DNA of 64,000 nucleotides, from NCBI GenBank assembly GCA_020639255.1, contig JACKGZ010000004.1, positions 1-64,000 of the forward strand, given 5' to 3'. The notes beneath the pieces were generated by a model. The model saw only the letters and a list, made by a program, of their open reading frames with translations. It was not told where the DNA came from and searched no databases. This document shows positions 24,531 to 33,625 of the stretch, in pieces. Source of the stretch: Phycisphaera sp. (lineage in GTDB: Bacteria > Planctomycetota > Phycisphaerae > Phycisphaerales > UBA1924). Numbering within the stretch: position 1 is the first letter of the stretch; every line of letters starts with the position of its first letter. A program made the translations under genes and the position numbers.

Positions 24531-24893
24531 ATGACGACGGACCTCTCCATCACGCTCGCCTCCTCCGACCAGATGCTGGCCGCCGCGCTCATGGCCATGG
24601 CCCTGATCGTCATCGCCTTCGGCTCGCTTGCGCTCATGATGATCGCCCGGGCCCGCTTCAAGCGCAACATCGGCAAACGCCACAAAGCGCCCAAGCACAT
24701 CCCCGACGCCTGGACCGAGTCGGGCAGACGCATGGACGTCCCGCCGGGCGAACTCCCACCCCGCAACCCCGGCGGTGATTTCCCCGATGACGACAACGAC
24801 GATGACGACGGGGAAGACGACGATGACGACGACGGCGACATCGAGCCGAACCCGTCCACACCCAGCTCACCCGAGATCGCCGCGAGCCTCTGA
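24531..24893 (+). CDS. Hypothetical membrane protein with poly-acidic tail
   Basis: ATG at 24531 (MTTDLSITLASSDQ) is chosen over an in-frame ATG at 24495, which would overlap the prfB start. The 120-residue product has one long hydrophobic helix (about 14-40, MLAAALMAMALIVIAFGSLA), a basic stretch (RARFKRNIGKRHKAPKH) and a C-terminal run of Asp/Glu (about 80-105). Not recognised. A cytoplasmic acidic tail after a basic anchor suggests electrostatic binding, but no function can be assigned. Confidence 0.55.
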   Translation: MTTDLSITLASSDQMLAAALMAMALIVIAFGSLALMMIARARFKRNIGKRHKAPKHIPDAWTESGRRMDVPPGELPPRNPGGDFPDDDNDDDDGEDDDDDDGDIEPNPSTPSSPEIAASL

Positions 24894-24901
24894 AACTTGC
24901 A

Positions 24902-25027
24902 GGTGCCACGGGTTGTCCCAAAGAGCAACCCGTGCGGCTTGGTGCCATCACCGATCTCAGATCGGTGATGCGATTGAGGTTAACGGAGAACGAAGGGCAT
25001 CACCCATCGAAGATGGGTGATGGCACC
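24902..25027. repeat. GGTGCCA/TGGCACC two-hairpin repeat, copy 2 with an extra hairpin
   Basis: The core at 24941-25027 (87 nt) has ends GGTGCCA...TGGCACC and two 11-bp hairpins: CATCACCGATC/GATCGGTGATG (24946-24970) and CATCACCCATC/GATGGGTGATG (24998-25022). A partial unit precedes it: GGTGCCA at 24902 and a 9-bp hairpin, CACGGGTTG/CAACCCGTG (24907-24934). It lies between two convergent genes. Confidence 0.85.
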
Positions 25028-25032
25028 GAACC

Positions 25033-26067
25033 TCACCCGCCCGACAAACGCTCGGCCATCTTGCCCGCCAACTCGTGCCCGAGCATCTGGGCCATCTTCG
25101 CTTTGGCGAGCGCCGCGTCCGTCTCCCCCGCTCTCTCGTGCCACTGAGCCGCCTGGAACGCGAGTTCCGCGTTCGTCGGGTTCGCCGCCAAGGCTTCTTC
25201 GTAGAGAGCCGCCGCGTCCGCGGGCCGACCCAGCAAACCCATGCACCCCGAGCAGATCTCGAGCACCACCGGCTCGTGCAGCTGCTCCTTCGGGAGCGCC
25301 ATCATGAGCGTGAGCGCTTCCTCGGGCTGATTGAGCCGGCGCAGGATCCTCGCTTCCAGAATCCGGTGCGCCAGCTGCGTGGGGTCGATCTCACGCGAGC
25401 GACGGATGTACCGAAGCGCCAGTTCCGGCTCGTTCTCGTCGAGCGCAATCTGCGCGAGCACCGCCGGCGCGACCGGCTCCTCGTCGTCCAGCTTCACCGC
25501 CGCCAGTAGGCTCACCTTCGCCTCGTCCGTCAGCCCGAGCCTGTGCTGCGTCACGCCCAGATAGAGCGCGATCTCCGCGCTGCCCGGCTCCGCGGCCCGC
25601 GCCATCGAAAAATGCTCGAGCGCCCGGTCGTTCTTCCCGATCGAGCTCGCCAGCGTCCCCGCCTGGAACTCGATCGTCGCCTCCTGCGGCCCGATCGCCA
25701 GAGCCGCCTCGTACTGCTCGTAAGCCTCCTCAGGTCGCTTCAGACTCAGCAGCACCTCCGCGTACGCCAGACGCAGTGCCTGATCGTCCACGTGCTCCTC
25801 GACCGCTGCCCGCAGGACCGCCTCGGCCTTGGCGAACTCTTCACTCGCCTGATAGCTCCAGGCCGCCCCGAGAGCCGCCTCGATCGCGTGAGCGGGCGTC
25901 GCCTTCGTGGAGTTCGCCGTATTCGCCGCGTCAGCCTCGCTCGGCCCCGCTCCCGAGCCCGGCCCGAGCACGAACCACGCCCCGGCCGCCACGATCGCAA
26001 GCCCCACCAAGGCGAGCACGCCCGCCAGGAGGCCCCTCGAACCCTGTTTCTCGCTCTGGGAAGTCAT
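25033..26067 (-). CDS. Membrane-anchored tetratricopeptide-repeat protein
   Basis: ATG at 26067 (MTSQSEKQGSRG) is preferred to 26103, which would touch valS. The 344-residue product has one N-terminal helix (about 13-35, LLAGVLALVGLAIVAAGAWF), so most of it is probably periplasmic. Then about eight TPR-like units span residues 60-335, for example EAYEQYEAALAIGPQEATIE, ALRYIRRSREIDP and AALYEEALAANPTNAELAF. It is likely a scaffold; partners are unknown. It is transcribed divergently from valS with a 35-nt gap. Confidence 0.75.
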   Translation of the reverse strand: MTSQSEKQGSRGLLAGVLALVGLAIVAAGAWFVLGPGSGAGPSEADAANTANSTKATPAHAIEAALGAAWSYQASEEFAKAEAVLRAAVEEHVDDQALRLAYAEVLLSLKRPEEAYEQYEAALAIGPQEATIEFQAGTLASSIGKNDRALEHFSMARAAEPGSAEIALYLGVTQHRLGLTDEAKVSLLAAVKLDDEEPVAPAVLAQIALDENEPELALRYIRRSREIDPTQLAHRILEARILRRLNQPEEALTLMMALPKEQLHEPVVLEICSGCMGLLGRPADAAALYEEALAANPTNAELAFQAAQWHERAGETDAALAKAKMAQMLGHELAGKMAERLSGG

Positions 26068-26102
26068 AACGATGGTATCGGCCCCCATACACTGCTGGCT
26101 CA

Positions 26103-29100
26103 ATGACCAAGCCCGCCCAAACCGAGCTCCCCGCCAAGTACGTCCCCGCCGAGCACGAGCCCTCGGTCAGCGCCCGCTGGGACGAGGCCCGCGCCTTCCA
26201 CGCCGACCCTGCCCGGGTCCTCTCGGGCGAGGCCAAGCCCTACTGCATCGTCATCCCGCCCCCCAACGTCACCGCCGCCCTGCACCTCGGGCACGCCCTC
26301 AACAACACCCTCCAAGATGTCCTCATCCGCTACCACCGGATGCGGGGCTACGAGACCCTCTGGATGCCCGGCACCGACCACGCGGGCATCGCCACACAAA
26401 CCGTCGTCGAAAAACGTGTCCTGGCCGAGGAGGGCAAGAAGCGCACCGACTTCCCGCGCGACGAGTTCGTCGCCAGGATCCAGGCCTTCAAGGACGAGTA
26501 CGAAGAGCGCATCACCGACCAGCTCAAGGCGATGGGCTGCTCCTGCGACTGGGACCGCCAGCGGTTCACGATGGACGAGATCTGCGCAAGGGCTGTCCGC
26601 GAGGCCTTCTTCCGCCTCTTCAAGGACGGCCTCATCTACCGCGGCAAGCGCCTCGTCAACTGGGACCCCGTCACACAGACAGCGCTCGCCGACGACGAGG
26701 TCGAGAACGAAGAGATCGAGGGCATCTTTGCCTACCTGCGCTACCCGCTCGTCCGCGCGATCGGCTCGGGTGATCACGCGCCAGTCACCTGGTCCGAGCT
26801 CGCCGCCAAGGGCTACCCGGGCGCCGAAGCCTTCCCCGAAGACGATCAGGCCTTCGTCACCGTCGCCACCACGCGTCCCGAGACGTACCTCGGTGACACC
26901 GCTGTCGCCATGAACAAGCGAGACCCTCGCCACAAGCCGCTCGAGGGCCTCTTCGTCGAGCTGCCCCTCGTCGGACGCATCATCCCGATCATCGAGGATG
27001 ACTACGTCGTGCTGCCCGTCTCTCTCGGCGGCGACGAGAACGACCCCAAGGCCAAAATGGCGACCGGCTTCCTCAAGGTCACACCGGCGCACGACCCCAA
27101 CGACTGGGAGATCGGCGTCCGCCACGACCTGCCCGTCATCAACGTCATGGCGCCCGACGCCTCCATCTCCGCAGACCACGGCTGGGACGACTACGACCCC
27201 CACCACGGCGCGCACGTCTTCATCGGGCTCAGCCGCGAAGACGCGAGGAAGAAAGTCCTCAATGAGTTCAAGGCCCGGGGCCTGCTCGAAGCCGTCAAGC
27301 CCCACGCGCACAGCGTGGGTCACAGCTACCGCTCGCACGCCGCGATCGAGCCCTACCTCTCCGACCAGTGGTACGTGAAGGTGACGGACGACCGCCTCCG
27401 CGGTGCAGCCCTGCGCGCGATGGCCGAGGACCAACGCACGAGCCAGCTCATGCTCCCACGCGAGAGCAACGAGCACGACGGCAAGCTCACCTTCACCCCA
27501 CCCCGCTACGCCAAAACCTTCGAGCAATGGCACGAAAACCTCCGCGACTGGTGCATCAGCAGGCAGCTCTGGTGGGGGCACAGGATTCCGGTGTGGTCGC
27601 GCGTCGTGAACATCCCAAGCGACGCCAAGTTCGAGGGAACAACACGCATCTCATCTACTTGGAGCAGCCAAGGGTGTGCCCATTTCGCTCAAGCACTTTC
27701 TGAGGGCGAGATGATCGACTTTGTGTGTGTCCCTCCCGCTCCTGACAAATCCAAGCTTGATCAAGCAGACCGCAAGTTCCCGACGCCCGATGCCCAGCTC
27801 AACGAGCAGGAAATCATCAGGGATCTTGAAGCTAACGGCTTCACCCAAGACCCCGACGTCCTCGACACCTGGTTCAGCTCCGCACTCTGGCCCATGTCCA
27901 CAATGGGCTGGCCCGACGCGAACGCCGCCGGCCCCGAGTTCGCGGGCCTCTTGGATGCCTTCAACCCCACCTCCGTCCTCACCACCGCGCGGGAGATCAT
28001 CACCCTCTGGGTCTCGCGCATGGTCATGTTCAACCGCTACCTCCTCGCGGAGGAAAGCTCCAAAGAGCAGATGGCCAAAGATCCAGATGAAAGCCAAGGA
28101 TCTGAGTCCGAAATCTGGCCCTCTGGCCATTTGCAATCTGGCCATCTCCCCTTCCGGGACGTCTTCATCCACGCCATGATCCAGGACGGCGAGGGACGCA
28201 AGATGTCCAAGTCGCTCGGCAACGGCGTCGACCCGCTCGACATCATCGAATCCCACGGCACAGATGCCATGCGCCTCACGCTCTGCGAGATGACCACGCA
28301 GACCCAGGACGTCCGCATGCCCGTCGAACGCGACGAAACCACGGGCAAAAACACGAGCCCCAAGTTCGACAAGGGACGCAACTTCTGCACCAAGCTCTGG
28401 AACGCCACGCGATTCGTCCTCATGATGCTGGGCGAAAAATCCGGCGGCGAGCCCGCATCCGTCAGCGCCAAACAGCTCGACGTCATCGACCGCTGGATGC
28501 TCTCACGCCTCGCACGCGCGACCAGGCAGATCGATGAATCCGTCGCGTCGTACCAGTTCAGCAACTATGCGACGGCCCTCTTCGATGTGCTCCGCAACGA
28601 CTATTGCGACTGGTACCTCGAAGGCGTCAAGCCCACGCTCGCCACCAAACCGGGCCAGCGTATCGTGCTTCAGCAGGTTCTTGAGGCGATCCTGCGCCTC
28701 ATGCACCCGGTCGCGCCGTTCATCACCGAGACGATCGCGCCGAGCGTGCGTGCCGCGTTCGTGGGCCGGGTCGATGGCGTCACGCTCCCCGATGGACGCA
28801 ACCCGGACCTCCTCTGCACGACCGGCTGGCCCGAGGTGAGCGACGCGCTCATCGACGAAGACGCCGAACGCCGGTTCACGCGCATGCAGGAACTCGTCGA
28901 AGCGATCCGCCGCCTCCGCGCCCAGCACAGCGTGCCCCCCCGGCGCAAGATCATCCTCCACGCCGACTCCGACATGGTCGCCAGCATCGCGGGGCTCGGC
29001 CAAGTCACCGAAACGCTCGCGGGCCTCGACGCGATCACGACCGAATCGCCGAAGGGCGAAGCCGTCGCGTTCGATTTCGAAGGCATCGAGCTGAAGCTGA

Positions 29101-29321
29101 GCAACCTCGCCGACGCGGTCGACGCCTCGGCCGAGCGCGAGCGTCTTGAGCTTCGTCTCAAGGAACTCGAAGGCTCGATCGGTGCGCTCGAAAAACGACT
29201 CTCGAACCCGGGCTACACCGACAAGGCCCCCGCCCACCTCGTCGCCGAGACCCGCGGCAAGCTCGAGCAGCAGATCACCGAGCGCGACGCCGTCACCAAA
29301 CGCCTCGGTGAACTCGGATGA
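26103..29321 (+). CDS. valS: Valyl-tRNA synthetase
   Basis: ValRS charges tRNA-Val and edits mis-activated Thr. The 1072-residue class I enzyme has the HIGH-type motif HLGH (residues 62-65), GTDHAGIATQTVVEK, the CP1 editing domain (about 215-430), DPDVLDTWFSSALWPMSTMG and KMSKS within GRKMSKSLGNG (about 699-708). An anticodon-binding domain and a C-terminal coiled coil (about 1000-1070) follow. It is longer than E. coli ValRS (951). Part of the excess is an in-frame insertion at about 650-683 (QMAKDPDES...IWPSGHLQSGHLPF) encoded by a palindromic repeat. Another is an expansion around residues 500-560. Confidence 0.96.
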   Translation: MTKPAQTELPAKYVPAEHEPSVSARWDEARAFHADPARVLSGEAKPYCIVIPPPNVTAALHLGHALNNTLQDVLIRYHRMRGYETLWMPGTDHAGIATQTVVEKRVLAEEGKKRTDFPRDEFVARIQAFKDEYEERITDQLKAMGCSCDWDRQRFTMDEICARAVREAFFRLFKDGLIYRGKRLVNWDPVTQTALADDEVENEEIEGIFAYLRYPLVRAIGSGDHAPVTWSELAAKGYPGAEAFPEDDQAFVTVATTRPETYLGDTAVAMNKRDPRHKPLEGLFVELPLVGRIIPIIEDDYVVLPVSLGGDENDPKAKMATGFLKVTPAHDPNDWEIGVRHDLPVINVMAPDASISADHGWDDYDPHHGAHVFIGLSREDARKKVLNEFKARGLLEAVKPHAHSVGHSYRSHAAIEPYLSDQWYVKVTDDRLRGAALRAMAEDQRTSQLMLPRESNEHDGKLTFTPPRYAKTFEQWHENLRDWCISRQLWWGHRIPVWSRVVNIPSDAKFEGTTRISSTWSSQGCAHFAQALSEGEMIDFVCVPPAPDKSKLDQADRKFPTPDAQLNEQEIIRDLEANGFTQDPDVLDTWFSSALWPMSTMGWPDANAAGPEFAGLLDAFNPTSVLTTAREIITLWVSRMVMFNRYLLAEESSKEQMAKDPDESQGSESEIWPSGHLQSGHLPFRDVFIHAMIQDGEGRKMSKSLGNGVDPLDIIESHGTDAMRLTLCEMTTQTQDVRMPVERDETTGKNTSPKFDKGRNFCTKLWNATRFVLMMLGEKSGGEPASVSAKQLDVIDRWMLSRLARATRQIDESVASYQFSNYATALFDVLRNDYCDWYLEGVKPTLATKPGQRIVLQQVLEAILRLMHPVAPFITETIAPSVRAAFVGRVDGVTLPDGRNPDLLCTTGWPEVSDALIDEDAERRFTRMQELVEAIRRLRAQHSVPPRRKIILHADSDMVASIAGLGQVTETLAGLDAITTESPKGEAVAFDFEGIELKLSNLADAVDASAERERLELRLKELEGSIGALEKRLSNPGYTDKAPAHLVAETRGKLEQQITERDAVTKRLGELG
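28068..28150 (+). repeat. Short palindromic repeat element, copy B, in frame inside valS
   Basis: The left arm at 28068-28088 and the right arm at 28113-28133 are near inverted repeats, related to copy A at 8512-8585 (18-19 of 21 positions per arm). A further ATCTGGCCATCT half follows at 28136. The insert keeps the frame and lies about 17 residues before the KMSKS loop of ValRS. Confidence 0.65.
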
Positions 29322-30319
29322 CGCGTGCATTGGCCCTGACACTCTGCGCACTGCTCGCGGGCTGCAACAGCTACGAGCCGTTCGATCCTGTGACTGAGCC
29401 CGCCAGCGCCGCGCCGAGCGTGCAGACGCCCGCCTACACCTACTCGCCCGTGCTCTCGACCGAGCCCTGGACCTTCGCCGGCCGCGACGGCGCCATCATC
29501 CGCACGCAGCACTACCGCGTCTTTACCACCTCCGAACGCACGATCATCCGGCGCGTCCTGCCCGGCTTCCTCGAGGCCTCGCTCGTGCAATACCGCACAT
29601 CGCTCGGCGATCTGCCGCCACCTCCCGTCAAGCTCGACACGTACCTCATGGACACGCGCCCCGAGTGGGCCTCGCTCACACGCGCACTCATGCAGGACCG
29701 CGCCGACGTCTATCTCCAGATCGAACGCGGCGGCTTCGCGGCCCAGGGCCGGGGCGTCTACCGCGACCTCGGTCCGCTCACCGACACACTCAACCTCGCC
29801 GCGCACGAGGGCTGGCACCAGTACACGCAGCTCACCTTCAAGTCCCGTCTGCCCGTTTATCTCGAAGAGGGTATCGCGACGTACATGGAAGGTTTCCGCT
29901 TCGATCCGTCGCGTCCCGACGTACCCATCTTTATGCCTTGGGCGAACACCGAGCGGTATGACCAGCTCCGCCGTGCCGCGAGCGCCGGACGTCTACTCTC
30001 GCTCGACGCGATCATGACCACGCCGCCGCAGGAGCTGATCGCGACCGATCAGGAGATGGCGCTCACGTGGTACGCCGAGGTCTGGGCGCTCGTGCACTTC
30101 CTAAACGAGGGCGAGAGCGGGCTCTATACGAACGCTCTGCACTCGATCCTCGCCGATGCTTCCAAGGGCACGAGCCGAACGTCCATCCGCCTCCCGCTTG
30201 GCAGCTACATCGACACGCCCGCCGACGAACTCAACAAGCAGTTCCAGGCGTTCATCGAACGCATCACCGCCCCTGGCGCGCGCAACAAGATCGTGGCGGG
30301 TCGCTCGCCTCTGCGTTGA
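29318..30319 (+). CDS. Lipoprotein with HExxH zinc-peptidase motif (DUF1570-like)
   Basis: The start overlaps the valS stop (ATGA). The 333-residue precursor has a lipoprotein signal with lipobox LLAGC (Cys at residue 16). The mature part contains NLAAHEGWHQYTQ (HExxH, about residue 167) and a downstream LEEGIATYMEGF, whose Glu is the likely third zinc ligand, as in gluzincins. It is therefore probably a membrane-anchored periplasmic metallopeptidase; substrates are unknown. It converges on the ftsI-like gene with adjacent stops. Confidence 0.75.
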   Translation: MTRALALTLCALLAGCNSYEPFDPVTEPASAAPSVQTPAYTYSPVLSTEPWTFAGRDGAIIRTQHYRVFTTSERTIIRRVLPGFLEASLVQYRTSLGDLPPPPVKLDTYLMDTRPEWASLTRALMQDRADVYLQIERGGFAAQGRGVYRDLGPLTDTLNLAAHEGWHQYTQLTFKSRLPVYLEEGIATYMEGFRFDPSRPDVPIFMPWANTERYDQLRRAASAGRLLSLDAIMTTPPQELIATDQEMALTWYAEVWALVHFLNEGESGLYTNALHSILADASKGTSRTSIRLPLGSYIDTPADELNKQFQAFIERITAPGARNKIVAGRSPLR

Positions 30320-32248
30320 TCACTCACCGGCGTGCGCGAGTGCCGGATCTTCCTCTGATTCCTGTGTGATATCCGGTTCGACGCCCAGGTATTCGAGCGA
30401 ACGCTCGAGCACACGCCGCGCGACAGGAGCCGCGACCCACGAGCCGTAGTGGTGCTTCTGCCTGATCAGTTCGGGCCCGGGGTCGTCGATCACGACGACG
30501 ACGGTCAGCCTCGGATGATCGAACGGTGCACCGGCAATGAAGCTCGAGTTGTACTGCCCCTCGTAATAACCGATCCGCGCCACGGGGTACTTGAACCCCT
30601 TGGGCGCCGGCCCAACCGGCACGTCGGCGGTGCCCGACTTACCGAACATCGTGTACTTCCAGCCGCCCTCACCAGTCGTGTGTTCGAGATTGATCTCGGC
30701 CTTGGAGGCAACATCAACGAGCGCCCCTCGCACCAGATGCGAGACTTCCTCACCGAACACACGCTTGGCGACGATGGGCTCTTCCTCACCCACGCCGGTC
30801 AGACGCAGGTCGACAACCGTGCCCGCGAACTCGTCCTCGCGCGCAAAGGCTCCGAATGCTCGCAGGATCTGCACGGGCGTCACGCCCACCTCATGCCCGA
30901 AAGCGATCGACGTCTGCGTGTACTTGCTCCAGTCCTTGGACGAGGTAACGGCACCCGCAGACTCGGTACTAAGCCCGATGCGTGTGGGCTTGCCGAATCC
31001 GAGTTCCAGAACCTTGTCGCGGACCTCCTTGAAGCTCAGCCGTTCGGTCGCCTTGATCATCCCGATGTTGGAGCTGTTGACGAGCACCTCGCGCCAGGTC
31101 ATCTCGGGCCTACGTGTGACGTCCTCGATGTGTCGGCCGTAGCTCGTCCGCCACACGCCGTTCTCGGTGTTGAACACCTCGTCCGGTGTCGCCTTCCCCG
31201 CCTCGGTGACGGTCGCCCAAATGAAGGGCTTAAAGCTCGAACCGGGCTCGTACAGGTGCTCCACGCAACGGTTCTTCGCAAGCGCCGGGTGCACACCCAA
31301 GTTCTCGTCGTCGGGGATCGTGTCGTACCGCCCGACCCGAAGCTGGTAGCCCGGCTGACGCTTCTGGTCCTCAGGAATCAGCGGAATCTCAAGCAGGCCC
31401 GGAATATCGCGCACGAGGTCGACGATCGCCAGAATCTCACCGGTCTGTGGGTCGGCCATGACGAGCCTGCCACCCGCCGCATCGGCCTCCATGATCCCGC
31501 GGTGAAGCTCCTCAACAGCGATACGCTGGAGCTCGAGGTCGAGCGACATCCGCACATCGCCGCCCGCCTTGGCGGGCTTCCACGTGCCCGGTTCGATCCA
31601 CAGCGGCCTGCGCGACGCGTCACGCACATACGCGCCCTCGCCACGCTCACCAGTCAGCTGCTCGTCGAAGGCGTACTCGAACCCGAGCAGCCCCGAATGC
31701 TCCGCACCTACCAATCCAAGAAGATTGGCCAGCTGATCCATCGCCGGGTACTCGCGCACCGGCAAATCCTCGAAGTACACGCCCGGCAGCTTCAGTTCGC
31801 GCACCGCCTCCACCGCGTCCGACTCGATCGGGTCGCCGATCGAAACGTACTGGATCAGCTTCGGCTTCTCACCCGACTGCTCGGCTTCAACCTTCGCCGC
31901 TTCGTTGGCAGCCATCCTTGACACGATCCGCTGGCCGACCTCGGCCGGGTCGATCCCGAGCGCGGCGGCCAGCTTCACGACGCCCTCGCCCGTCTCGTCG
32001 CTGAATCGCGTCGGATCCACGAACACACGCTTGGCGAACCGCGTCGACGCGATCACACGGCCGCGACGGTCGAAGATCTCGCCCCGCACCGGGTTCTCAA
32101 ACCGCACGCTCTGGCGGAGCCCGACATTGCCGCTCAGCCGCTCGTCGGGCTCGATCTGAAGCTGCGCCACGCGCCCGATCACACCGAGAAACACGAGAGC
32201 GCACACCGCCAGCAGCAGTCGTCCCACGATGGGCACACGATCACTCAT
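30320..32248 (-). CDS. ftsI: Penicillin-binding protein, FtsI/PBP3 type
   Basis: This is the septal peptidoglycan transpeptidase. The start at ATG 32248 (MSDRVPIVGRLLLAVC) lies just inside the ftsL-like gene and is preferred over 32275. The 642-residue protein has one N-terminal membrane helix, a PBP-dimer domain (about 45-230) and a transpeptidase domain. The latter has the active-site SxxK in EPGSSFKPF (about 338), SxN in NSSNIGM (about 400) and KSGT in FGKSGTADV (about 537). A longer C-terminal tail ends in acidic residues. It is the last gene of the minus-strand division cluster rsmH-LysM-ftsL-ftsI. Confidence 0.93.
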   Translation of the reverse strand: MSDRVPIVGRLLLAVCALVFLGVIGRVAQLQIEPDERLSGNVGLRQSVRFENPVRGEIFDRRGRVIASTRFAKRVFVDPTRFSDETGEGVVKLAAALGIDPAEVGQRIVSRMAANEAAKVEAEQSGEKPKLIQYVSIGDPIESDAVEAVRELKLPGVYFEDLPVREYPAMDQLANLLGLVGAEHSGLLGFEYAFDEQLTGERGEGAYVRDASRRPLWIEPGTWKPAKAGGDVRMSLDLELQRIAVEELHRGIMEADAAGGRLVMADPQTGEILAIVDLVRDIPGLLEIPLIPEDQKRQPGYQLRVGRYDTIPDDENLGVHPALAKNRCVEHLYEPGSSFKPFIWATVTEAGKATPDEVFNTENGVWRTSYGRHIEDVTRRPEMTWREVLVNSSNIGMIKATERLSFKEVRDKVLELGFGKPTRIGLSTESAGAVTSSKDWSKYTQTSIAFGHEVGVTPVQILRAFGAFAREDEFAGTVVDLRLTGVGEEEPIVAKRVFGEEVSHLVRGALVDVASKAEINLEHTTGEGGWKYTMFGKSGTADVPVGPAPKGFKYPVARIGYYEGQYNSSFIAGAPFDHPRLTVVVVIDDPGPELIRQKHHYGSWVAAPVARRVLERSLEYLGVEPDITQESEEDPALAHAGE

Positions 32249-32516
32249 CGCCCGGCGTCTCCATCGGCACATCAATCACGCCGATCTGCTCGGGCGTGAT
32301 CCGCATCGAGATCTCCGAACGCAGCCGCCACAGCTCCTTGTCGTGCTGCGTCTGGCGGAGCCTCGCCGCGGATTGTTCATGAAATGCCTGAAGTCGGAGC
32401 TGTCGATATGAGAGCAGCGAGAGCGCGATCACGCCGAGCCCGACAATAAGCATGGCGAGGCGACACGTCAGACTGACGCCGATGGCGCGAGCTTCCGTGT
32501 GCCCCGAGGTCGTCAT
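32241..32516 (-). CDS. ftsL: FtsL-like cell division membrane protein
   Basis: The 91-residue bitopic protein has one membrane helix (about 15-38, LTCRLAMLIVGLGVIALSLL) followed by a coiled-coil-prone stretch (QLRLQAFHEQSAARLRQTQHDKEL...). Size, topology and position between rsmH and ftsI are those of FtsL. Sequence identity in this family is low, so the name rests mainly on context. It overlaps both neighbours: 4 nt with the LysM gene upstream and 8 nt with ftsI downstream. Confidence 0.65.
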   Translation of the reverse strand: MTTSGHTEARAIGVSLTCRLAMLIVGLGVIALSLLSYRQLRLQAFHEQSAARLRQTQHDKELWRLRSEISMRITPEQIGVIDVPMETPGDE

Positions 32517-33514
32517 GCCCTCTGTCCGAGCGGGTAGCGCAACTTCATCCCGACGCGGATGTCGTCCGCGTCCCGGATCTGGTCCTTGTTGAGTTCGATC
32601 AACTCGTTCATCCGGCGGACCGTGCCCATGAGCTCCTGCGAGATCTCGCTGAGCGTGTCGCCCTTCTGGATCGTGTACGAGCCGTAGCCGCTGCCGGGCT
32701 TCGCTTGCGGTGAAGACTCACGTGCTTGCGGAGGTGCCACGTTCGACTGCGGACGCACGGGCGTCTGCGCGATCGGGGTGCCTCGCTGCGGGATCACGAG
32801 CCTGGCGCCCTCGAAAACCCGACCGTCCTCGTCCGCCGAAGCCTTGTTCGCCTTGAGAATCTCGGGCCACAGATCGCCGTTGCCGTAGTACTTCGCCGCG
32901 ATGCCGTAGAGCGTCTCGCCCTCCGCGACGACGTGTGTGATCTGACGCACCGGCTGCTGATCAACCTTCGTCTCGGAAGGTGCCTGCGACCGGGTCACAG
33001 GCTCACGCACCTGCCTGATTGTATTGAGCGACTTGTCGACCGCCGGGCGTCCGTACCCTTCCACCGGTTCAAACATCGGAAGCTCGAACGCGGGACGCGA
33101 CGAAGCCGTCAGGCGAACCTCGACAGGAGCCTCGTCATCACCTGCATCGTCGAGCATTGTGCGAAGGCCGGGCTCGGAGCGTGAAGATTCACGCGGCCCG
33201 ATCGCGGCGATGTCGATTCCGCCTCCCGACTGGTTTGAATGATCCAAACCCGGCAGGGGATCGCTCACGGCGATCGGCATTCCCGCGCCGGGATCCACAG
33301 ATGGCGTGGCATCTCGGCCAGCAAGTGGTAGACCCGACTCGCCGATTCCCGGGGGCACGTCGGTGATGCTGTGCACCACCATCGGCCGGTCGATCTCCGC
33401 GTCGGCGATGATCGTGTCCGTGCGCGCACGAGACAGGTGATCGCTGATCAGCACGCCGACCGCGAGTATCAGACTGAAACCGATGATGAGCGCGAGTTTC
33501 TGTTCGCGAGTCAC
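32513..33514 (-). CDS. Membrane-anchored protein with two LysM domains
   Basis: The 333-residue protein has an N-terminal helix (about 7-25, KLALIIGFSLILAVGVLIS) and a long disordered, Pro/Ser-rich middle. Two LysM peptidoglycan-binding domains follow: about 192-245 (HVVAEGETLYGIAAKYYGNG) and about 280-330 (YTIQKGDTLSEISQELMGTV). It sits inside the division cluster where other bacteria have only rsmH-ftsL-ftsI. This suggests a planctomycete envelope or divisome factor that anchors to peptidoglycan at the septum. That role is inference. Confidence 0.8.
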   Translation of the reverse strand: MTREQKLALIIGFSLILAVGVLISDHLSRARTDTIIADAEIDRPMVVHSITDVPPGIGESGLPLAGRDATPSVDPGAGMPIAVSDPLPGLDHSNQSGGGIDIAAIGPRESSRSEPGLRTMLDDAGDDEAPVEVRLTASSRPAFELPMFEPVEGYGRPAVDKSLNTIRQVREPVTRSQAPSETKVDQQPVRQITHVVAEGETLYGIAAKYYGNGDLWPEILKANKASADEDGRVFEGARLVIPQRGTPIAQTPVRPQSNVAPPQARESSPQAKPGSGYGSYTIQKGDTLSEISQELMGTVRRMNELIELNKDQIRDADDIRVGMKLRYPLGQRA

Positions 33515-33625
33515 GGCGCTTCCCTGCGTATGAGGGCACCAAACGTGCCCAGGGACACCGGCTTCCGTGCCGATTTCCCGAATGACAAATGATCCCAGGC
33601 CCCGGACGCTCCGCCGGGTAGAGCT

